This document shows, piece by piece, positions 8,198 to 16,815 of a DNA stretch of 64,000 nucleotides. The stretch's first letter is position 1. Every line of letters starts with the position of its first letter. The translations under genes were made by a program, and so were the position numbers. The DNA is taken from NCBI GenBank assembly GCA_902363625.1, contig CABJAS010000006.1:62001-126000 (forward strand). The letters are read 5' to 3'. Below the pieces are notes generated by a model. It did no database searches. It worked only from the letters and a program-made list of their open reading frames with translations, and was not told the origin of the DNA. The stretch is from Clostridiaceae bacterium (GTDB lineage: Bacteria; Bacillota_I; Bacilli_A; Erysipelotrichales; Coprobacillaceae).

Positions 8198-9136
8198 ATG
8201 ATTATTCATGTTGAACAATTAGTAAAAAGATATAAAGACTTAATAGCCTTGGATCATTTTGATCTGGATGTCCAAGAAGGAGAGGTTCTTGGATTATTAG
8301 GTCCTAACGGAAGCGGTAAAACGACAGCTATCAACTGTATGCTCTCACTGCTTAAATATGATAAAGGAACGATCGAATTATTCGGTAAACCGATGAATGC
8401 TAATTCATATGATCTTAAACGGGATATTGGATTAGTATTACAGAATGTAGCAGTATTTGATGAATTGAGTGTGGAAGAAAACATTGATTATTTCTGTGGA
8501 CTTTATATTCATGATAAAGCAGAGCGACAGCGTTTAGTCAATGAAGCCATTGACTTTGTCGAGTTAAATGATTTTAAAAAGTTCAGACCTAAAAAACTTA
8601 GCGGGGGATTATTAAGAAGATTAAACATTGCTTGTGGGATTGCTCATCGTCCTAAGCTGATTTTTATGGATGAACCTACCGTTGCCGTAGATCCACAGAG
8701 CCGCAACAGCATTTTAAACGGAATCCGCCGATTAAATAAAGAAGGAGCAACCATTGTCTATACGTCTCATTATATGGAAGAAGTAGAGGATATTTGCAGT
8801 CATATCGTCATTATGGATAATGGCAAAAAGGTAGCACAGGGAACAAGAGAACAGCTAAAAGCCATGATCTCACTAAAAGAAAAGATAGAAATCGATCAAA
8901 TCAAATTGACAGATCAGCAGCTTGATGCCATACGTGATATTGCCAATGTCAGTGAAGTTCAATACTATGGCGATCATTTAGAGGTTAAATGCAATGGCGG
9001 TGATCATAACTTAGTAAATTTATTGGATTACTTCAAAGAAAATAACATAGACTTTGGGATGATCTATTCTAAATTACCGACTTTAAATGACGTATTCTTA
9101 GAGATTACAGGTAAAGAATTAAGAGATCAGGGGTGA
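8198..9136 (+). CDS. ABC transporter ATP-binding protein (LnrL-like)
   Basis: A 312-residue ATPase. Walker A GPNGSGKTTA is at about residues 40-49, the signature is LSGGLLRRLN, Walker B LIFMDEPTV and the switch His is in VYTSHYMEE. The signature has Gly-Leu-Leu in place of the usual GQQ. The extended C-terminal region (residues 230-312) is typical of drug and lipid-like exporters such as YhaQ or LnrL. It heads a three-gene operon with two permease subunits and is divergent from a two-component system. A strong AAGGAGGG precedes the ATG. Confidence 0.92.
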   Translation: MIIHVEQLVKRYKDLIALDHFDLDVQEGEVLGLLGPNGSGKTTAINCMLSLLKYDKGTIELFGKPMNANSYDLKRDIGLVLQNVAVFDELSVEENIDYFCGLYIHDKAERQRLVNEAIDFVELNDFKKFRPKKLSGGLLRRLNIACGIAHRPKLIFMDEPTVAVDPQSRNSILNGIRRLNKEGATIVYTSHYMEEVEDICSHIVIMDNGKKVAQGTREQLKAMISLKEKIEIDQIKLTDQQLDAIRDIANVSEVQYYGDHLEVKCNGGDHNLVNLLDYFKENNIDFGMIYSKLPTLNDVFLEITGKELRDQG

Positions 9137-9141
9137 TTGGA

Positions 9142-10266
9142 ATGATGTGGCATTTAATTAAATACCGATTTAAAACTTTACTTAAAGATAAAAGCCTGTT
9201 GTTCTTTTCTATTTTGTTTCCGATTGTGTTAGCGACCTTCTTTGGAATGACTCTAAAAGGAGCTTACAATGTAGAAACATTAAATCCGGTAGATGTGGCA
9301 ATCGTGTTAAACGATAATTATAACCAGGATCAAGCATTTCAGGAATTTGTTAAAGCGATATCTCAGGAAGATGGGTTACTTTTACCTCAATACGTCAGTG
9401 AAGAAGAAGCCGAATCCCTTTTGGAAAGCGGCGATGTGAAAGGGATTATCACTAAAACAGAGAGTATTAAATTAACGGTAAAAGCTTCCGGAATCGATCA
9501 GACAATTCTTAAAACAGTCACTGACGAATATTTAGTCAAAAGTCATATGATTGAAAATATGTTAGCCAATGGAGCAGATTTCCAGCAACTGATGACATCA
9601 ATGAATGAAACAACAGATTATTTACAGTCTAATTCAACAGACAATGTTAATTTATCTTATATCTTTTTCTACACGATCATTGCGATGACCTCACTTTATG
9701 GAGGAAACTGGTATATGCGATGCATCTGTGATACAACCGCTAACCTGAGTGACCGTGGTGTTCGCTTCAACGTATCTCCAGTAAAAAAATCACAGGCTTT
9801 GCTTTGTGATTTCATAGCGGCAAATATTATTCAGTTTTTTTCCATGGTTATTCTTCTGGCTTATCTGATCTTTGTGATTGGCATTGATTTTGGCAGTCAG
9901 ATTCCACTGATTTTCCTTACTATTTTAGGCGGAAGTCTTGCCGGAAGTGCATTAGGAAGTCTGATCAGTGCCATCGGAACCCAATCTTATCAGATTAAAA
10001 ACAGCTTACTGGTCGGACTGACAATGCTGATGTCATTTTTATCGGGGATGATGATGGTACAAGTAAAATATTATGTTCAGATGTATGCACCGTTGATCGC
10101 TAAAATTAATCCTGCCAATATGATTACCGATGCCTTTTATTCACTCTATTACTATGGCGGAGGATCACGCTTTTATATGAATATCGCATCCCTCTTCATT
10201 TTTTCAGGAATTCTTTATCTTATCAGCTTTGTTATTCTAAGGAGGAAACAATATGACAGTTTATAA
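9142..10266 (+). CDS. ABC-2 type permease (LnrM-like)
   Basis: About 374 residues with the ABC-2 permease plan: one N-terminal helix (LLFFSILFPIVLATFFGMTL), a long soluble extracytoplasmic domain of about 130 residues, then five helices from IFFYTIIAMTSLYGG onwards. The start is taken as the ATG at 9142 with AGGGG eight bases upstream; a GTG at 9133 overlaps the ATPase stop and is less likely. It is the first of two related permease subunits, so the exporter is probably a heterodimer on the ATPase homodimer. Confidence 0.87.
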   Translation: MMWHLIKYRFKTLLKDKSLLFFSILFPIVLATFFGMTLKGAYNVETLNPVDVAIVLNDNYNQDQAFQEFVKAISQEDGLLLPQYVSEEEAESLLESGDVKGIITKTESIKLTVKASGIDQTILKTVTDEYLVKSHMIENMLANGADFQQLMTSMNETTDYLQSNSTDNVNLSYIFFYTIIAMTSLYGGNWYMRCICDTTANLSDRGVRFNVSPVKKSQALLCDFIAANIIQFFSMVILLAYLIFVIGIDFGSQIPLIFLTILGGSLAGSALGSLISAIGTQSYQIKNSLLVGLTMLMSFLSGMMMVQVKYYVQMYAPLIAKINPANMITDAFYSLYYYGGGSRFYMNIASLFIFSGILYLISFVILRRKQYDSL

Positions 10267-11422
10267 ACTCTACTTAAAATTAATCCGTCGTAATTTTAAA
10301 TCCATCCTTCTTTATTTATTTATCTTTGTCGGTATCTTCTTCATGTTCGCAATCATTAATTCAAACAATAAAACAACGAATAGTTTTAAAGAAGTAAAAC
10401 CGACTATTGCTTATATCGATGAAGAACAAAGCAATCTCTCAATGAACTTAAAGGATTACTTAGCAACAATCACTAAAATCTCTGATATTGATTCAGCTGA
10501 ATTAGGAAAAGATGCTCTTTTCTTTGGTGATATTGCCGCCTGCATTATCATTCCTGATGGATTTAGTGAACATTTCAATAATCAACAGCTGACAAATATT
10601 CAGATCGAACAGCGTGAAGACGAAAGCAATGCCATGCTGGTACAGCAATACGTCAATAGTTATCTGCAGTCTGTGAGCACCTATCAAAAAAATACAACCT
10701 TAAGCTTAGATGAGATTCATGCTAAGATCCTAGATGATCAATCGAATAAAACAGAGGTAGCATTTGCTATTGCAAATCCCGAAACTGCTAATGATGATGT
10801 TATCTTACGTCAGTTATTCTTCAATTACTTATCCTTTATTTGTTTAAGTGTTACGATCTTAATGGTAGGGATAGTAATGCACAGCATGAATAACAGTGAA
10901 ATACGAAAAAGAAATTTAGCTGCACCAATTAAAAGTCTTTCGATGAACATTCAAATGGTTCTGGGAAACCTCACTTTTTCAATCGGACTATGGGTTCTCT
11001 TTATGATAATCATCTGTGCTTTCAGTAATAATATGTTTAATTCGATTGGCTTTACTTATATGTTAAACAGTCTTGTTTTCTTCCTTGTTGCTTTAAGTAT
11101 TGCGTTCTTAGCCGCTAACTTAATTGTCAACACGGCACACCCTACGGAACTTCTCAGTGCAATTACCAATATTTTAGGATTAGGAATGACATTCCTTGGC
11201 GGTGCTTTTGTGCCTCAGAAGTTAATCAGTGATTCAGTCTTAGCGATTTCCCGCTTCACTCCTACTTACTGGTATGTATTAGCGAATGATAAACTGGTTG
11301 ATCTAAGTCAACCTACTTTGGAAATCTTTCAATATATTGGCATCCAGTCTTTATTCGCAGTTGCCTGTTTTATTCTAAGTATGGTAGTTTATAAAAATAA
11401 ACGTGTACAAGAAAGTATATAG
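10253..11422 (+). CDS. ABC-2 type permease (LnrN-like)
   Basis: A 389-residue permease with the same plan as the preceding one: one N-terminal helix (SILLYLFIFVGIFFMFAII), a soluble domain of about 150 residues, and a C-terminal block of five helices ending in FAVACFILSMVVYKN. It overlaps the upstream permease by 14 bases and has AAGGAGGAAACAAT before the ATG, so the two are translated together. In Bacillus the comparable LnrLMN exporter removes linearmycins and related membrane-active compounds; the substrate here is only inferred by that resemblance. Confidence 0.87.
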   Translation: MTVYKLYLKLIRRNFKSILLYLFIFVGIFFMFAIINSNNKTTNSFKEVKPTIAYIDEEQSNLSMNLKDYLATITKISDIDSAELGKDALFFGDIAACIIIPDGFSEHFNNQQLTNIQIEQREDESNAMLVQQYVNSYLQSVSTYQKNTTLSLDEIHAKILDDQSNKTEVAFAIANPETANDDVILRQLFFNYLSFICLSVTILMVGIVMHSMNNSEIRKRNLAAPIKSLSMNIQMVLGNLTFSIGLWVLFMIIICAFSNNMFNSIGFTYMLNSLVFFLVALSIAFLAANLIVNTAHPTELLSAITNILGLGMTFLGGAFVPQKLISDSVLAISRFTPTYWYVLANDKLVDLSQPTLEIFQYIGIQSLFAVACFILSMVVYKNKRVQESI

Positions 11423-11423
11423 T

Positions 11424-11513
11424 AAAAGATATAGCGAAATGTGAAGGGCTCCCAAAAAGTTAGACTGAAAATCTAACAGCTTGAGAGTAATTCAATAGCT
11501 ATATCTTTTTTGT
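11424..11513. terminator. Large bidirectional terminator structure with an IS3-like end inside
   Basis: An outer stem AAAAGATATAGC / GCTATATCTTTT (11424-11435 with 11498-11509) closes a region between two converging genes, with T-runs on both strands. Inside is a second hairpin, GTTAGA / TCTAAC (11459-11477). The inner sequence GGGCTCCCAAAAAGTTAGAC resembles the terminal repeat of IS3-family (IS150 group) elements. Confidence 0.6.
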
Positions 11514-11526
11514 TTTAACCATCAAT

Positions 11527-11931
11527 TTATTTGATCGCCAGCAATTTTTTAATATCCTCAACATGGTCTATAGAAGTGACTCGATAATGTATCCAGCCGC
11601 CATTTCCGCAAGGAAAACGGTTGTCGATATACTCCTGAGTATACTTTTGCAGTTCAGGATAAATCGATTGATATTGTCGATCAGATAAGCGCATCATGAT
11701 AGTAAACGCATTATTTTCCGCAAAAACATTGCAGATTAGCTTCGTCTTTACTTTCCAGGCAACACCCCATCCATAGCTATTGCCATAAGGAAAGACTATT
11801 TTCTTTGTAATTCCTTCCTTTTTAGAAAGCCAGTCATTCAATTCGATAAATAAAGCTTTCTGCTCACCGCAGTATGCTGCCATTTCATCAAATGTCGGCG
11901 TTACTGTCTTATCCAGCATTCTTTCATACAT
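11527..11931 (-). CDS. DUF3788 family protein
   Basis: A 134-residue cytoplasmic protein. The motifs FPYGNSYGWGVAWKVKTK, NAFTIMMRLSDRQ and the C-terminal GGWIHYRVTS are the conserved features of DUF3788, a small family of unknown function, often annotated next to acetyltransferases. It lies upstream of nothing on its strand except the YoaP-like gene at 12732, 39 bases away, with an AGGAG site before the ATG, so the two may be one unit. Confidence 0.75.
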   Translation of the reverse strand: MYERMLDKTVTPTFDEMAAYCGEQKALFIELNDWLSKKEGITKKIVFPYGNSYGWGVAWKVKTKLICNVFAENNAFTIMMRLSDRQYQSIYPELQKYTQEYIDNRFPCGNGGWIHYRVTSIDHVEDIKKLLAIK

Positions 11932-11970
11932 GTTCTTTTCCTCCTAAAGCTTTGTATTAAACATACGTTT

Positions 11971-12732
11971 TTAAATAAGTCCCTGGCTTGATAAGAATTT
12001 TTCAAATCTTTTTTCACTCATAATCTCATTGGTTATAAATTGACCGTTATAAAATAAAGTGTATGTCGTAAACGGTGTTGGTGCCGTCTGTGCTTCAGCT
12101 GTCGTAGTTATCTCATAAATCGTTAGGTTCTGTCCGTGTTTAGCGGCGCATTCCTTTAATATAGGCACATATTTATCGGTATGAGGACATTGACGTGTGT
12201 AGTAAAGCACAATCCCCATCTCCTCAATTTTACCTGTTTTAACGTAGTTTGCAAACTTAGGCATCGGTGCTTCCTCAGTAAAAGGAAGATAATATAAAAT
12301 AAAATCATTAGGAACCTCATCGGCAATCAAGAACCCTTTATACTTCATATAATCCGGATCAGACAAATAACCACGTTTCTTTTTTGATGAAATAATGGTA
12401 ACCCCACATTTTCCTTTTTGCTTTGCATCTTCAATGCAGTATGCTAATAACTCATTAGCATATCCCTGTCCTTTAAACTGACCGGACACCCAGAAACAGT
12501 TGATATGCATATATCCCTCTGCCATAATCGGATACCATGCCTTTTCTGATGGAATATATTCGATAAAGACTTTTCCCCGTGCATCTAATTTCCTAAAAAC
12601 CAATCCCTCTTTAAAACGTTCGCTTAACCATGCTTTTTTTGATCCCACACAGTTTTCCCCTTTTTTATCGGATATCGCACAACAAATATGTTCCTCTTTA
12701 ATATTATGTTCATCAACAGTGATAAAGTTCAT
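11971..12732 (-). CDS. GNAT acetyltransferase with C-terminal YoaP-like domain
   Basis: A 253-residue two-domain protein. Residues about 1-145 form a GNAT domain, with the acetyl-CoA loop VSGQFKGQGYANELLAYC and the late motif YMKYKGFLIADEVP. Residues 165-253 form the YoaP domain, beginning EEMGIVLYYTRQCPHTDKYV and carrying a CP-H motif like a thioredoxin-type fold. The family name comes from Bacillus YoaP; the substrate is unknown. The start is the second ATG (12732), eight bases after AAGGGGG; the first ATG at 12750 lies within that ribosome site region. Confidence 0.8.
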   Translation of the reverse strand: MNFITVDEHNIKEEHICCAISDKKGENCVGSKKAWLSERFKEGLVFRKLDARGKVFIEYIPSEKAWYPIMAEGYMHINCFWVSGQFKGQGYANELLAYCIEDAKQKGKCGVTIISSKKKRGYLSDPDYMKYKGFLIADEVPNDFILYYLPFTEEAPMPKFANYVKTGKIEEMGIVLYYTRQCPHTDKYVPILKECAAKHGQNLTIYEITTTAEAQTAPTPFTTYTLFYNGQFITNEIMSEKRFEKFLSSQGLI

Positions 12733-12793
12733 TTCAATAACCCCCTTCATACTTTACATTATACATGGGATAACCTGACAACAGATTGTCTAG

Positions 12794-13339
12794 TTATAAA
12801 TTTAAGCTCATTAAATATTCATCTTCGTAATGTCCATCACGATACTTAAAGGATTTTTTTCTTAACCCATACGCTTCAAATCCTAATTTTTTATATAAAG
12901 CAATACCTCTTTCATTGCTCGCTACTACTTCTAATTCCAATTGTTCATAACCCATTTCTTTTGCTTTATTTATTAATGCCCGAGTAATGGCACTCCCAAT
13001 GCCTAATCCCCAATACGCTTTTTGAATAGACACCCCAAATACTGCCCGATGCTTTCCGCGGCCACAGCTTCCAACCGGATCAATTCCACCATTGGCAACA
13101 ATCTTTCCGTCCACTTCGGCACAGATCATCAGGCTTCTAGGATCTTTTTCAACTTTGGTTAAATAGCTTTCCTCCATCTGTATTGTCATTTTAATTTCAT
13201 CCGGATAACGCAGCATAAAATCGGTTTCTCCCGATGTAACCACAAGATGATGCAAAATGCTTTTTGCATCCTGTGCCGTAGGATGACGCAGCAGACACTC
13301 TCTCCCATCTTTTAATTGAATAGGCTGTTTATAAATCAT
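12794..13339 (-). CDS. GNAT family N-acetyltransferase
   Basis: A 181-residue acetyltransferase. Conserved features are LKDGRECLLRHPTAQDAKSI at the N-terminus, the acetyl-CoA loop VSIQKAYWGLGIGSAITRAL and the C-terminal ERGIALYKKLGFEAYGLRKK followed by YEDEYLMSL. This pattern resembles the family around ribosomal-protein and small-molecule acetyltransferases (L-amino acid or polyamine type), but the substrate is not known. The start at 13339 has GGGAGG seven bases upstream; an upstream in-frame start at 13393 lacks one. It stands downstream of the tpiA terminator. Confidence 0.85.
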   Translation of the reverse strand: MIYKQPIQLKDGRECLLRHPTAQDAKSILHHLVVTSGETDFMLRYPDEIKMTIQMEESYLTKVEKDPRSLMICAEVDGKIVANGGIDPVGSCGRGKHRAVFGVSIQKAYWGLGIGSAITRALINKAKEMGYEQLELEVVASNERGIALYKKLGFEAYGLRKKSFKYRDGHYEDEYLMSLNL

Positions 13340-13394
13340 AAAGAATCCTCCCTTTTCAAAAGTATAACACATAATAAAGACTATTATGTACAAA

Positions 13395-13422
13395 AAGAAA
13401 AGATAGAGTTTTCACTCTATCT
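13395..13422 (-). terminator. Terminator after tpiA
   Basis: AGATAGAGT and ACTCTATCT form a nine-base stem; on the minus strand TTTTCTTTTT follows. It ends the pgk-tpiA transcript. Confidence 0.85.
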
Positions 13423-13429
13423 CAGTCTA

Positions 13430-14173
13430 TTATCCTAAGTTTTCGATCATTGCGATATAAGAATCAGCAACTAATGAAGCTCCACCAACTAATGCTCCAT
13501 CAATATCAGGCTGTTCCAATAAAGTTTTGATTCCTTCAGGTTTAACAGATCCACCGTATTGGATACGTACAGCGTCTGCTGCTTCCTGACCAAATAATTT
13601 AGCAAGTTCATCACGGATGATAGCACATACGTTTTGAGCAATTTCGTTTGTCGCTGTTTTACCAGTTCCGATTGCCCAAACAGGTTCATAAGCGATGACA
13701 ACTTTTTTGATGCAGTTAGGACATACATCTTTTAAAGCTGCTGCTGTTTGAGTTCTTACAACGTTTTCAGTTTCGTTTGCTTCAAATTGTTCTAAAGTTT
13801 CCCCTACACAAACAATTGGAGTAAATCCATTTTTTAATGCCTGTAATGTTTTAGCGTTTACTGTTTCATCAGTTTCACCAAAATACTGTCTTCTTTCAGA
13901 ATGTCCTAGGATTACCCATTCAATTCCGATTTCTTTCAACATATCTGCACTAACTTCACCTGTATAAGCTCCGTTATCTTTGAAATGCATATTTTCAGCA
14001 GCAATATTTAAATTGCTTGCTAATTCTTTTGCTTTAGCTAACGCTAAATAAGGAACACCGATTCCCCAATCCGCATTATCCTTTACTTCTTTATCAACTG
14101 CATTGATGAATTCAACTGTTTCAGCAATTGTTTTATTCATCTTCCAGTTACCAAAAATGACTGGTTTTCTCAT
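13430..14173 (-). CDS. tpiA: Triosephosphate isomerase
   Basis: Interconverts dihydroxyacetone phosphate and glyceraldehyde 3-phosphate. The 247-residue length is standard. The substrate-binding Asn and Lys are in FGNWKMN (residues 8-13), the catalytic His in WVILGHSERRQYFGE and the catalytic Glu in AYEPVWAIGTG; the phosphate-binding loop is RIQYGGSVKPEG and GGASL. It lies 24 bases after pgk on the same strand and shares its promoter. The order pgk-tpiA is common in Firmicutes, here without gap, gpm or eno in the same operon. Confidence 0.97.
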   Translation of the reverse strand: MRKPVIFGNWKMNKTIAETVEFINAVDKEVKDNADWGIGVPYLALAKAKELASNLNIAAENMHFKDNGAYTGEVSADMLKEIGIEWVILGHSERRQYFGETDETVNAKTLQALKNGFTPIVCVGETLEQFEANETENVVRTQTAAALKDVCPNCIKKVVIAYEPVWAIGTGKTATNEIAQNVCAIIRDELAKLFGQEAADAVRIQYGGSVKPEGIKTLLEQPDIDGALVGGASLVADSYIAMIENLG

Positions 14174-14197
14174 TTTATTTCTCCTTATGCTTTCTTC

Positions 14198-15382
14198 TTA
14201 TTTATCATCAATAGCGGCAATACCAGGTAATACTTTACCTTCCATGTATTCTAATGAAGCTCCGCCACCAGTTGAGATATGAGATACTTTATCCGCATAT
14301 CCTAATTGCATAACTGCAGCAGCTGAATCTCCACCACCGATAATTGTATTGCATTCAGGTAAGTTAGCCAATGCTTCACATACAGCGATAGTTCCTTTAG
14401 CAAATGGTTCTAATTCGAATACACCCATTGGTCCATTCCAGATAACTGTTTTAGCACCTTCTAATTCTTTTTTGAATAATTCAATAGATTTAGGTCCGAT
14501 ATCTAATCCTAAATATCCATCAGGTACATCTTCACCACATTCTTTGATGTCTCCATCAGTACCGAATTTATCTGAACAGATAGAATCGATTGGTAAGATT
14601 AATTTTCCTTTACCTTCTTCAATGAATTTTTTAGCCATTTCTACTTTATCATCTTCACATAAAGAGTTACCGATAGAATGTCCCATTGCTTTAGCGAAAG
14701 TATAGCACATACCTCCACCAACAATAACTTTATCTGCAACTTTTAATAAGTTTTCAATAACACCGATCTTATCAGATACTTTAGCTCCACCTAAGATTGC
14801 TACTAAAGGTCTAACCGGATCATTAACAGCTTTACCGATATAAGCGATTTCTTTTTCTACCAAGAAACCTGCTGCTGAAGGTAAATGAGCTGGAATTCCT
14901 GCTGTAGAAGCATGTGCTCTATGCACTGAACCGAATGCATCTTCAACAAATACATCCCCTAATGAAGCCCAGTATTTTCCTAATTCAGGATCATTTTTAC
15001 TTTCCCCTGCTTCATAACGTGTATTTTGAACCAAAATAACATGTCCGTTATCCGCTTTAGCGATTGCTTCTTCTAAAACAGGTCCTCTTGTAGCATCTAC
15101 GAATTCTACTTCTTTACCTAATAATTTAGATAAAGCAGGAGCTACGACAGCTAAGTTATTTTTAGCTTTGTCTTCTTCTGTTTTTACTTTACCTAAGTGA
15201 GAGAATAAGACAACTGCTTTTGCTCCGTTATCGATCAAGTATTTAATAGTTGGCAATGCTTGAACAATACGGTTATCATTAGTGATTTCTCCAGTAGCTT
15301 TATCTCTTGGTACGTTGAAGTCAACACGAACTAAAACTTTTTTTCCTAATACGTCAATATCTTTGATTGTTTTTTTATCCAT
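14198..15382 (-). CDS. pgk: Phosphoglycerate kinase
   Basis: Transfers phosphate from 1,3-bisphosphoglycerate to ADP in glycolysis. The 394-residue protein shows the N-terminal signature [13 protein letters not shown] at about residue 15, the substrate-binding ILFSHLG-like motif ([10 protein letters not shown]), [13 protein letters not shown], and the nucleotide-binding [13 protein letters not shown] near the C-terminus. It is the first gene of the pgk-tpiA unit. GGAGGG lies just upstream of the ATG and a very strong promoter just upstream of that, giving a leader of under 20 bases. Confidence 0.97.
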   Translation of the reverse strand: MDKKTIKDIDVLGKKVLVRVDFNVPRDKATGEITNDNRIVQALPTIKYLIDNGAKAVVLFSHLGKVKTEEDKAKNNLAVVAPALSKLLGKEVEFVDATRGPVLEEAIAKADNGHVILVQNTRYEAGESKNDPELGKYWASLGDVFVEDAFGSVHRAHASTAGIPAHLPSAAGFLVEKEIAYIGKAVNDPVRPLVAILGGAKVSDKIGVIENLLKVADKVIVGGGMCYTFAKAMGHSIGNSLCEDDKVEMAKKFIEEGKGKLILPIDSICSDKFGTDGDIKECGEDVPDGYLGLDIGPKSIELFKKELEGAKTVIWNGPMGVFELEPFAKGTIAVCEALANLPECNTIIGGGDSAAAVMQLGYADKVSHISTGGGASLEYMEGKVLPGIAAIDDK

Positions 15383-15404
15383 TGTAAAATCCCTCCATGC
15401 AAGA

Positions 15405-15433
15405 ATTATACCAAAATTAGCGGTTGATGTAAA
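15405..15433 (-). promoter_or_regulatory. pgk-tpiA promoter
   Basis: On the minus strand TTTACA (15428-15433), a 17-base spacer and an extended -10 TGGTATAAT (TATAAT at 15405-15410). It is a near-consensus SigA-type promoter, about 20 bases before the pgk start. Confidence 0.8.
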
Positions 15434-15574
15434 TTTCTTTTACTACTTTTCACAAGGTTTTGCGCCTTTTGTCAAGCTATTTTAATAAAAATAAAAAGTA
15501 TTCTGAATTTCCTGTTTTTCTTATTCTTTAGCACATTTATGAAATAGATTCATATACTACATTGAGGTGGTCAC

Positions 15575-15907
15575 ATGTTCTATTATGATTATTATATGCG
15601 CGGGTGTTTCTATCAAGATCTTGCAACGATTCCAACCCTCCAGCAGCAAAAAGCCCAGCTGATTGATTTAAGAAGCAGTACTGCTTTTGAGCATGCCCAT
15701 ATTCCCAGTTTTATAAATATTCCCTATTCCCAAATTTACCAGCAGCTCCAATATATTGATAAGCGTTATCCGGTTTACTTTCTATGCGATAACGGACAAA
15801 AAAGCGAAATTGTTGCCAGTGATCTATGTGCCCATGGCTATCAAGCCTATTCATTTATTGGCGGCTATAACCATTATCACTATCATCCCGACCAATCTCT
15901 TTATTAA
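15575..15907 (+). CDS. Rhodanese-like domain protein
   Basis: A 110-residue single-domain protein. It has the rhodanese CH2A-type pattern (AQLIDLRSSTAFEHAHIPSF) and the active-site loop YFLCDNGQKSEIVA with Cys71, which would carry a persulfide. The last residues are unusually rich in His and Tyr (GGYNHYHYHPDQ), which could bind metal. Such proteins move sulfur between donors and acceptors; the partner is unknown. It has GAGGTGG before the ATG, stands alone and ends at a strong terminator. Confidence 0.85.
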   Translation: MFYYDYYMRGCFYQDLATIPTLQQQKAQLIDLRSSTAFEHAHIPSFINIPYSQIYQQLQYIDKRYPVYFLCDNGQKSEIVASDLCAHGYQAYSFIGGYNHYHYHPDQSLY

Positions 15908-15929
15908 AGACATCTTAGGATGTCTTTTT
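15906..15929 (+). terminator. Terminator after the rhodanese gene
   Basis: AAAGACATC pairs with GATGTCTTT around TTAG and is followed by further T. It begins within the stop codon of the rhodanese gene. Confidence 0.85.
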
Positions 15930-15930
15930 A

Positions 15931-15959
15931 TTGACAAGTATACTTGTCAGAATTATAAT
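15931..15959 (+). promoter_or_regulatory. Promoter with an 18-bp palindromic operator in the spacer
   Basis: TTGACA (15931-15936), a 17-base spacer and TATAAT (15954-15959) form a consensus promoter. The perfect palindrome TGACAAGTATACTTGTCA (15932-15949) covers the -35 and most of the spacer, so a bound repressor would shut the promoter off. The HTH protein encoded at 16322 is the obvious candidate. Confidence 0.8.
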
Positions 15960-15996
15960 AGTGTTGACAATAAAACTTGGCATAGAGGTGAATTAT

Positions 15997-16317
15997 ATGA
16001 CAAAAGAGGAAATACTTAGAAGAAGCCGCAATGAAAGAAATGATGAAGGGAATGACTACGCATCGCAAAAAGGATTGAAGCACGGCTATATTATTTTTGG
16101 TCTAATAGCGGTCATAATTATTATAGCAGAGGCTTTTAATGATAGTGACATGCGCGCTTTTTACGCAGTCAATGCACTGATATGGGCATTCTTTTTTGCA
16201 ATCAATTTTGAATCCGCCCGTTTCAAGCATAATAAGACCTTGATCGTAGCCAGTGTCTGCGGTCTTATGACGGCTATCATTTCGATCATTCGTTACTTCA
16301 ATATTTTATTAGGATAA
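15997..16317 (+). CDS. Small three-helix membrane protein, DUF6442-like
   Basis: A 106-residue protein with a polar, Arg- and Glu-rich N-terminus (MTKEEILRRSRNERNDEGND) and three hydrophobic helices. The N-terminal signature and the pairing with a small XRE regulator directly downstream are typical of the DUF6442 family. Function is unknown. The start at 15997 has AGAGGTG upstream; a longer frame from 15931 would run through the promoter and is rejected. Translated just ahead of the regulator, four bases apart. Confidence 0.7.
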   Translation: MTKEEILRRSRNERNDEGNDYASQKGLKHGYIIFGLIAVIIIIAEAFNDSDMRAFYAVNALIWAFFFAINFESARFKHNKTLIVASVCGLMTAIISIIRYFNILLG

Positions 16318-16321
16318 AGCT

Positions 16322-16537
16322 ATGGAAAATAATCTGATCCTTAAAAACCGGCTTAAAACAGTCCGTACACAAAAAAATCTATCACAGAGTCAGCTGGCAG
16401 AATTAGTCGGAGTATCTCGCAATACGATCAGTTCGATCGAAACCGGACAATTCAATCCTACCGCTAAATTAGCCTTAATTCTTTGTATTGCCTTGGATAA
16501 AAAATTTGAAGAGCTCTTCTATTTTGACGATATTTAA
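16322..16537 (+). CDS. Small XRE-family transcriptional regulator
   Basis: A 71-residue protein that is almost only a Cro/C1-type helix-turn-helix: LKTVRTQKNLSQSQLAELVG then VSRNTISSIETGQFNPTAKL. It ends in the short FEELFYFDDI tail common to the YgzD/YvaP-like group of small regulators. It is co-transcribed with the DUF6442-like membrane protein and probably represses the palindrome-bearing promoter upstream. It may respond to a signal passed from the membrane protein, but that is inference. Confidence 0.85.
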   Translation: MENNLILKNRLKTVRTQKNLSQSQLAELVGVSRNTISSIETGQFNPTAKLALILCIALDKKFEELFYFDDI

Positions 16538-16564
16538 AAACACTGGGCTTTAAACTCAGTGTTT
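16538..16564. terminator. Bidirectional terminator between converging genes
   Basis: AAACACTG pairs with CAGTGTTT. The right arm overlaps the final codons of the minus-strand gene at 16556. Confidence 0.7.
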
Positions 16565-16804
16565 CTTAATTCGTTTTAGATTATATAAATTTGAGGCTCC
16601 CGTTACACCGCCAGCCAACAGACTGCCTAAGCCAAAAGTGCTTCCTTGAATTAGTCCCCATATTCCCACTCCGATCAAAATGCCGCCAACACCAATCCCG
16701 ACTGTAGAACCAGCTCTGGCAACCTTTACATTTGGATAAGTTCCTGCGATGGCACGTTTGGATAAATCTTTCATTTTTTTATTATGTTCTTTTATATCTA
16801 ACAT
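16556..16804 (-). CDS. Small glycine-rich membrane protein
   Basis: An 82-residue protein of unknown function. After a charged N-terminus (MLDIKEHNKKMKDLSKRA) it has two Gly-rich hydrophobic segments (VGIGVGGILIGVGIWGLI and GLGSLLAGGVTGAS) and ends KRIKKH. It follows the TetR gene by 11 bases with a GGAG site, so it belongs to the same transcript and may be a membrane partner or a target of that regulator. Confidence 0.6.
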   Translation of the reverse strand: MLDIKEHNKKMKDLSKRAIAGTYPNVKVARAGSTVGIGVGGILIGVGIWGLIQGSTFGLGSLLAGGVTGASNLYNLKRIKKH

Positions 16805-16815
16805 TTTTATTCTCC

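Noticed and set aside
8198..9136. Degenerate ABC signature LSGGLLRR as a sign of inactivity
   Set aside because: The LSGG core is intact and only the following residues vary; Walker motifs are normal.
15530..15545. Possible CIRCE heat-shock element before pgk
   Set aside because: Only TTAGCAC is present; the second arm GAGTGCTAA is absent.
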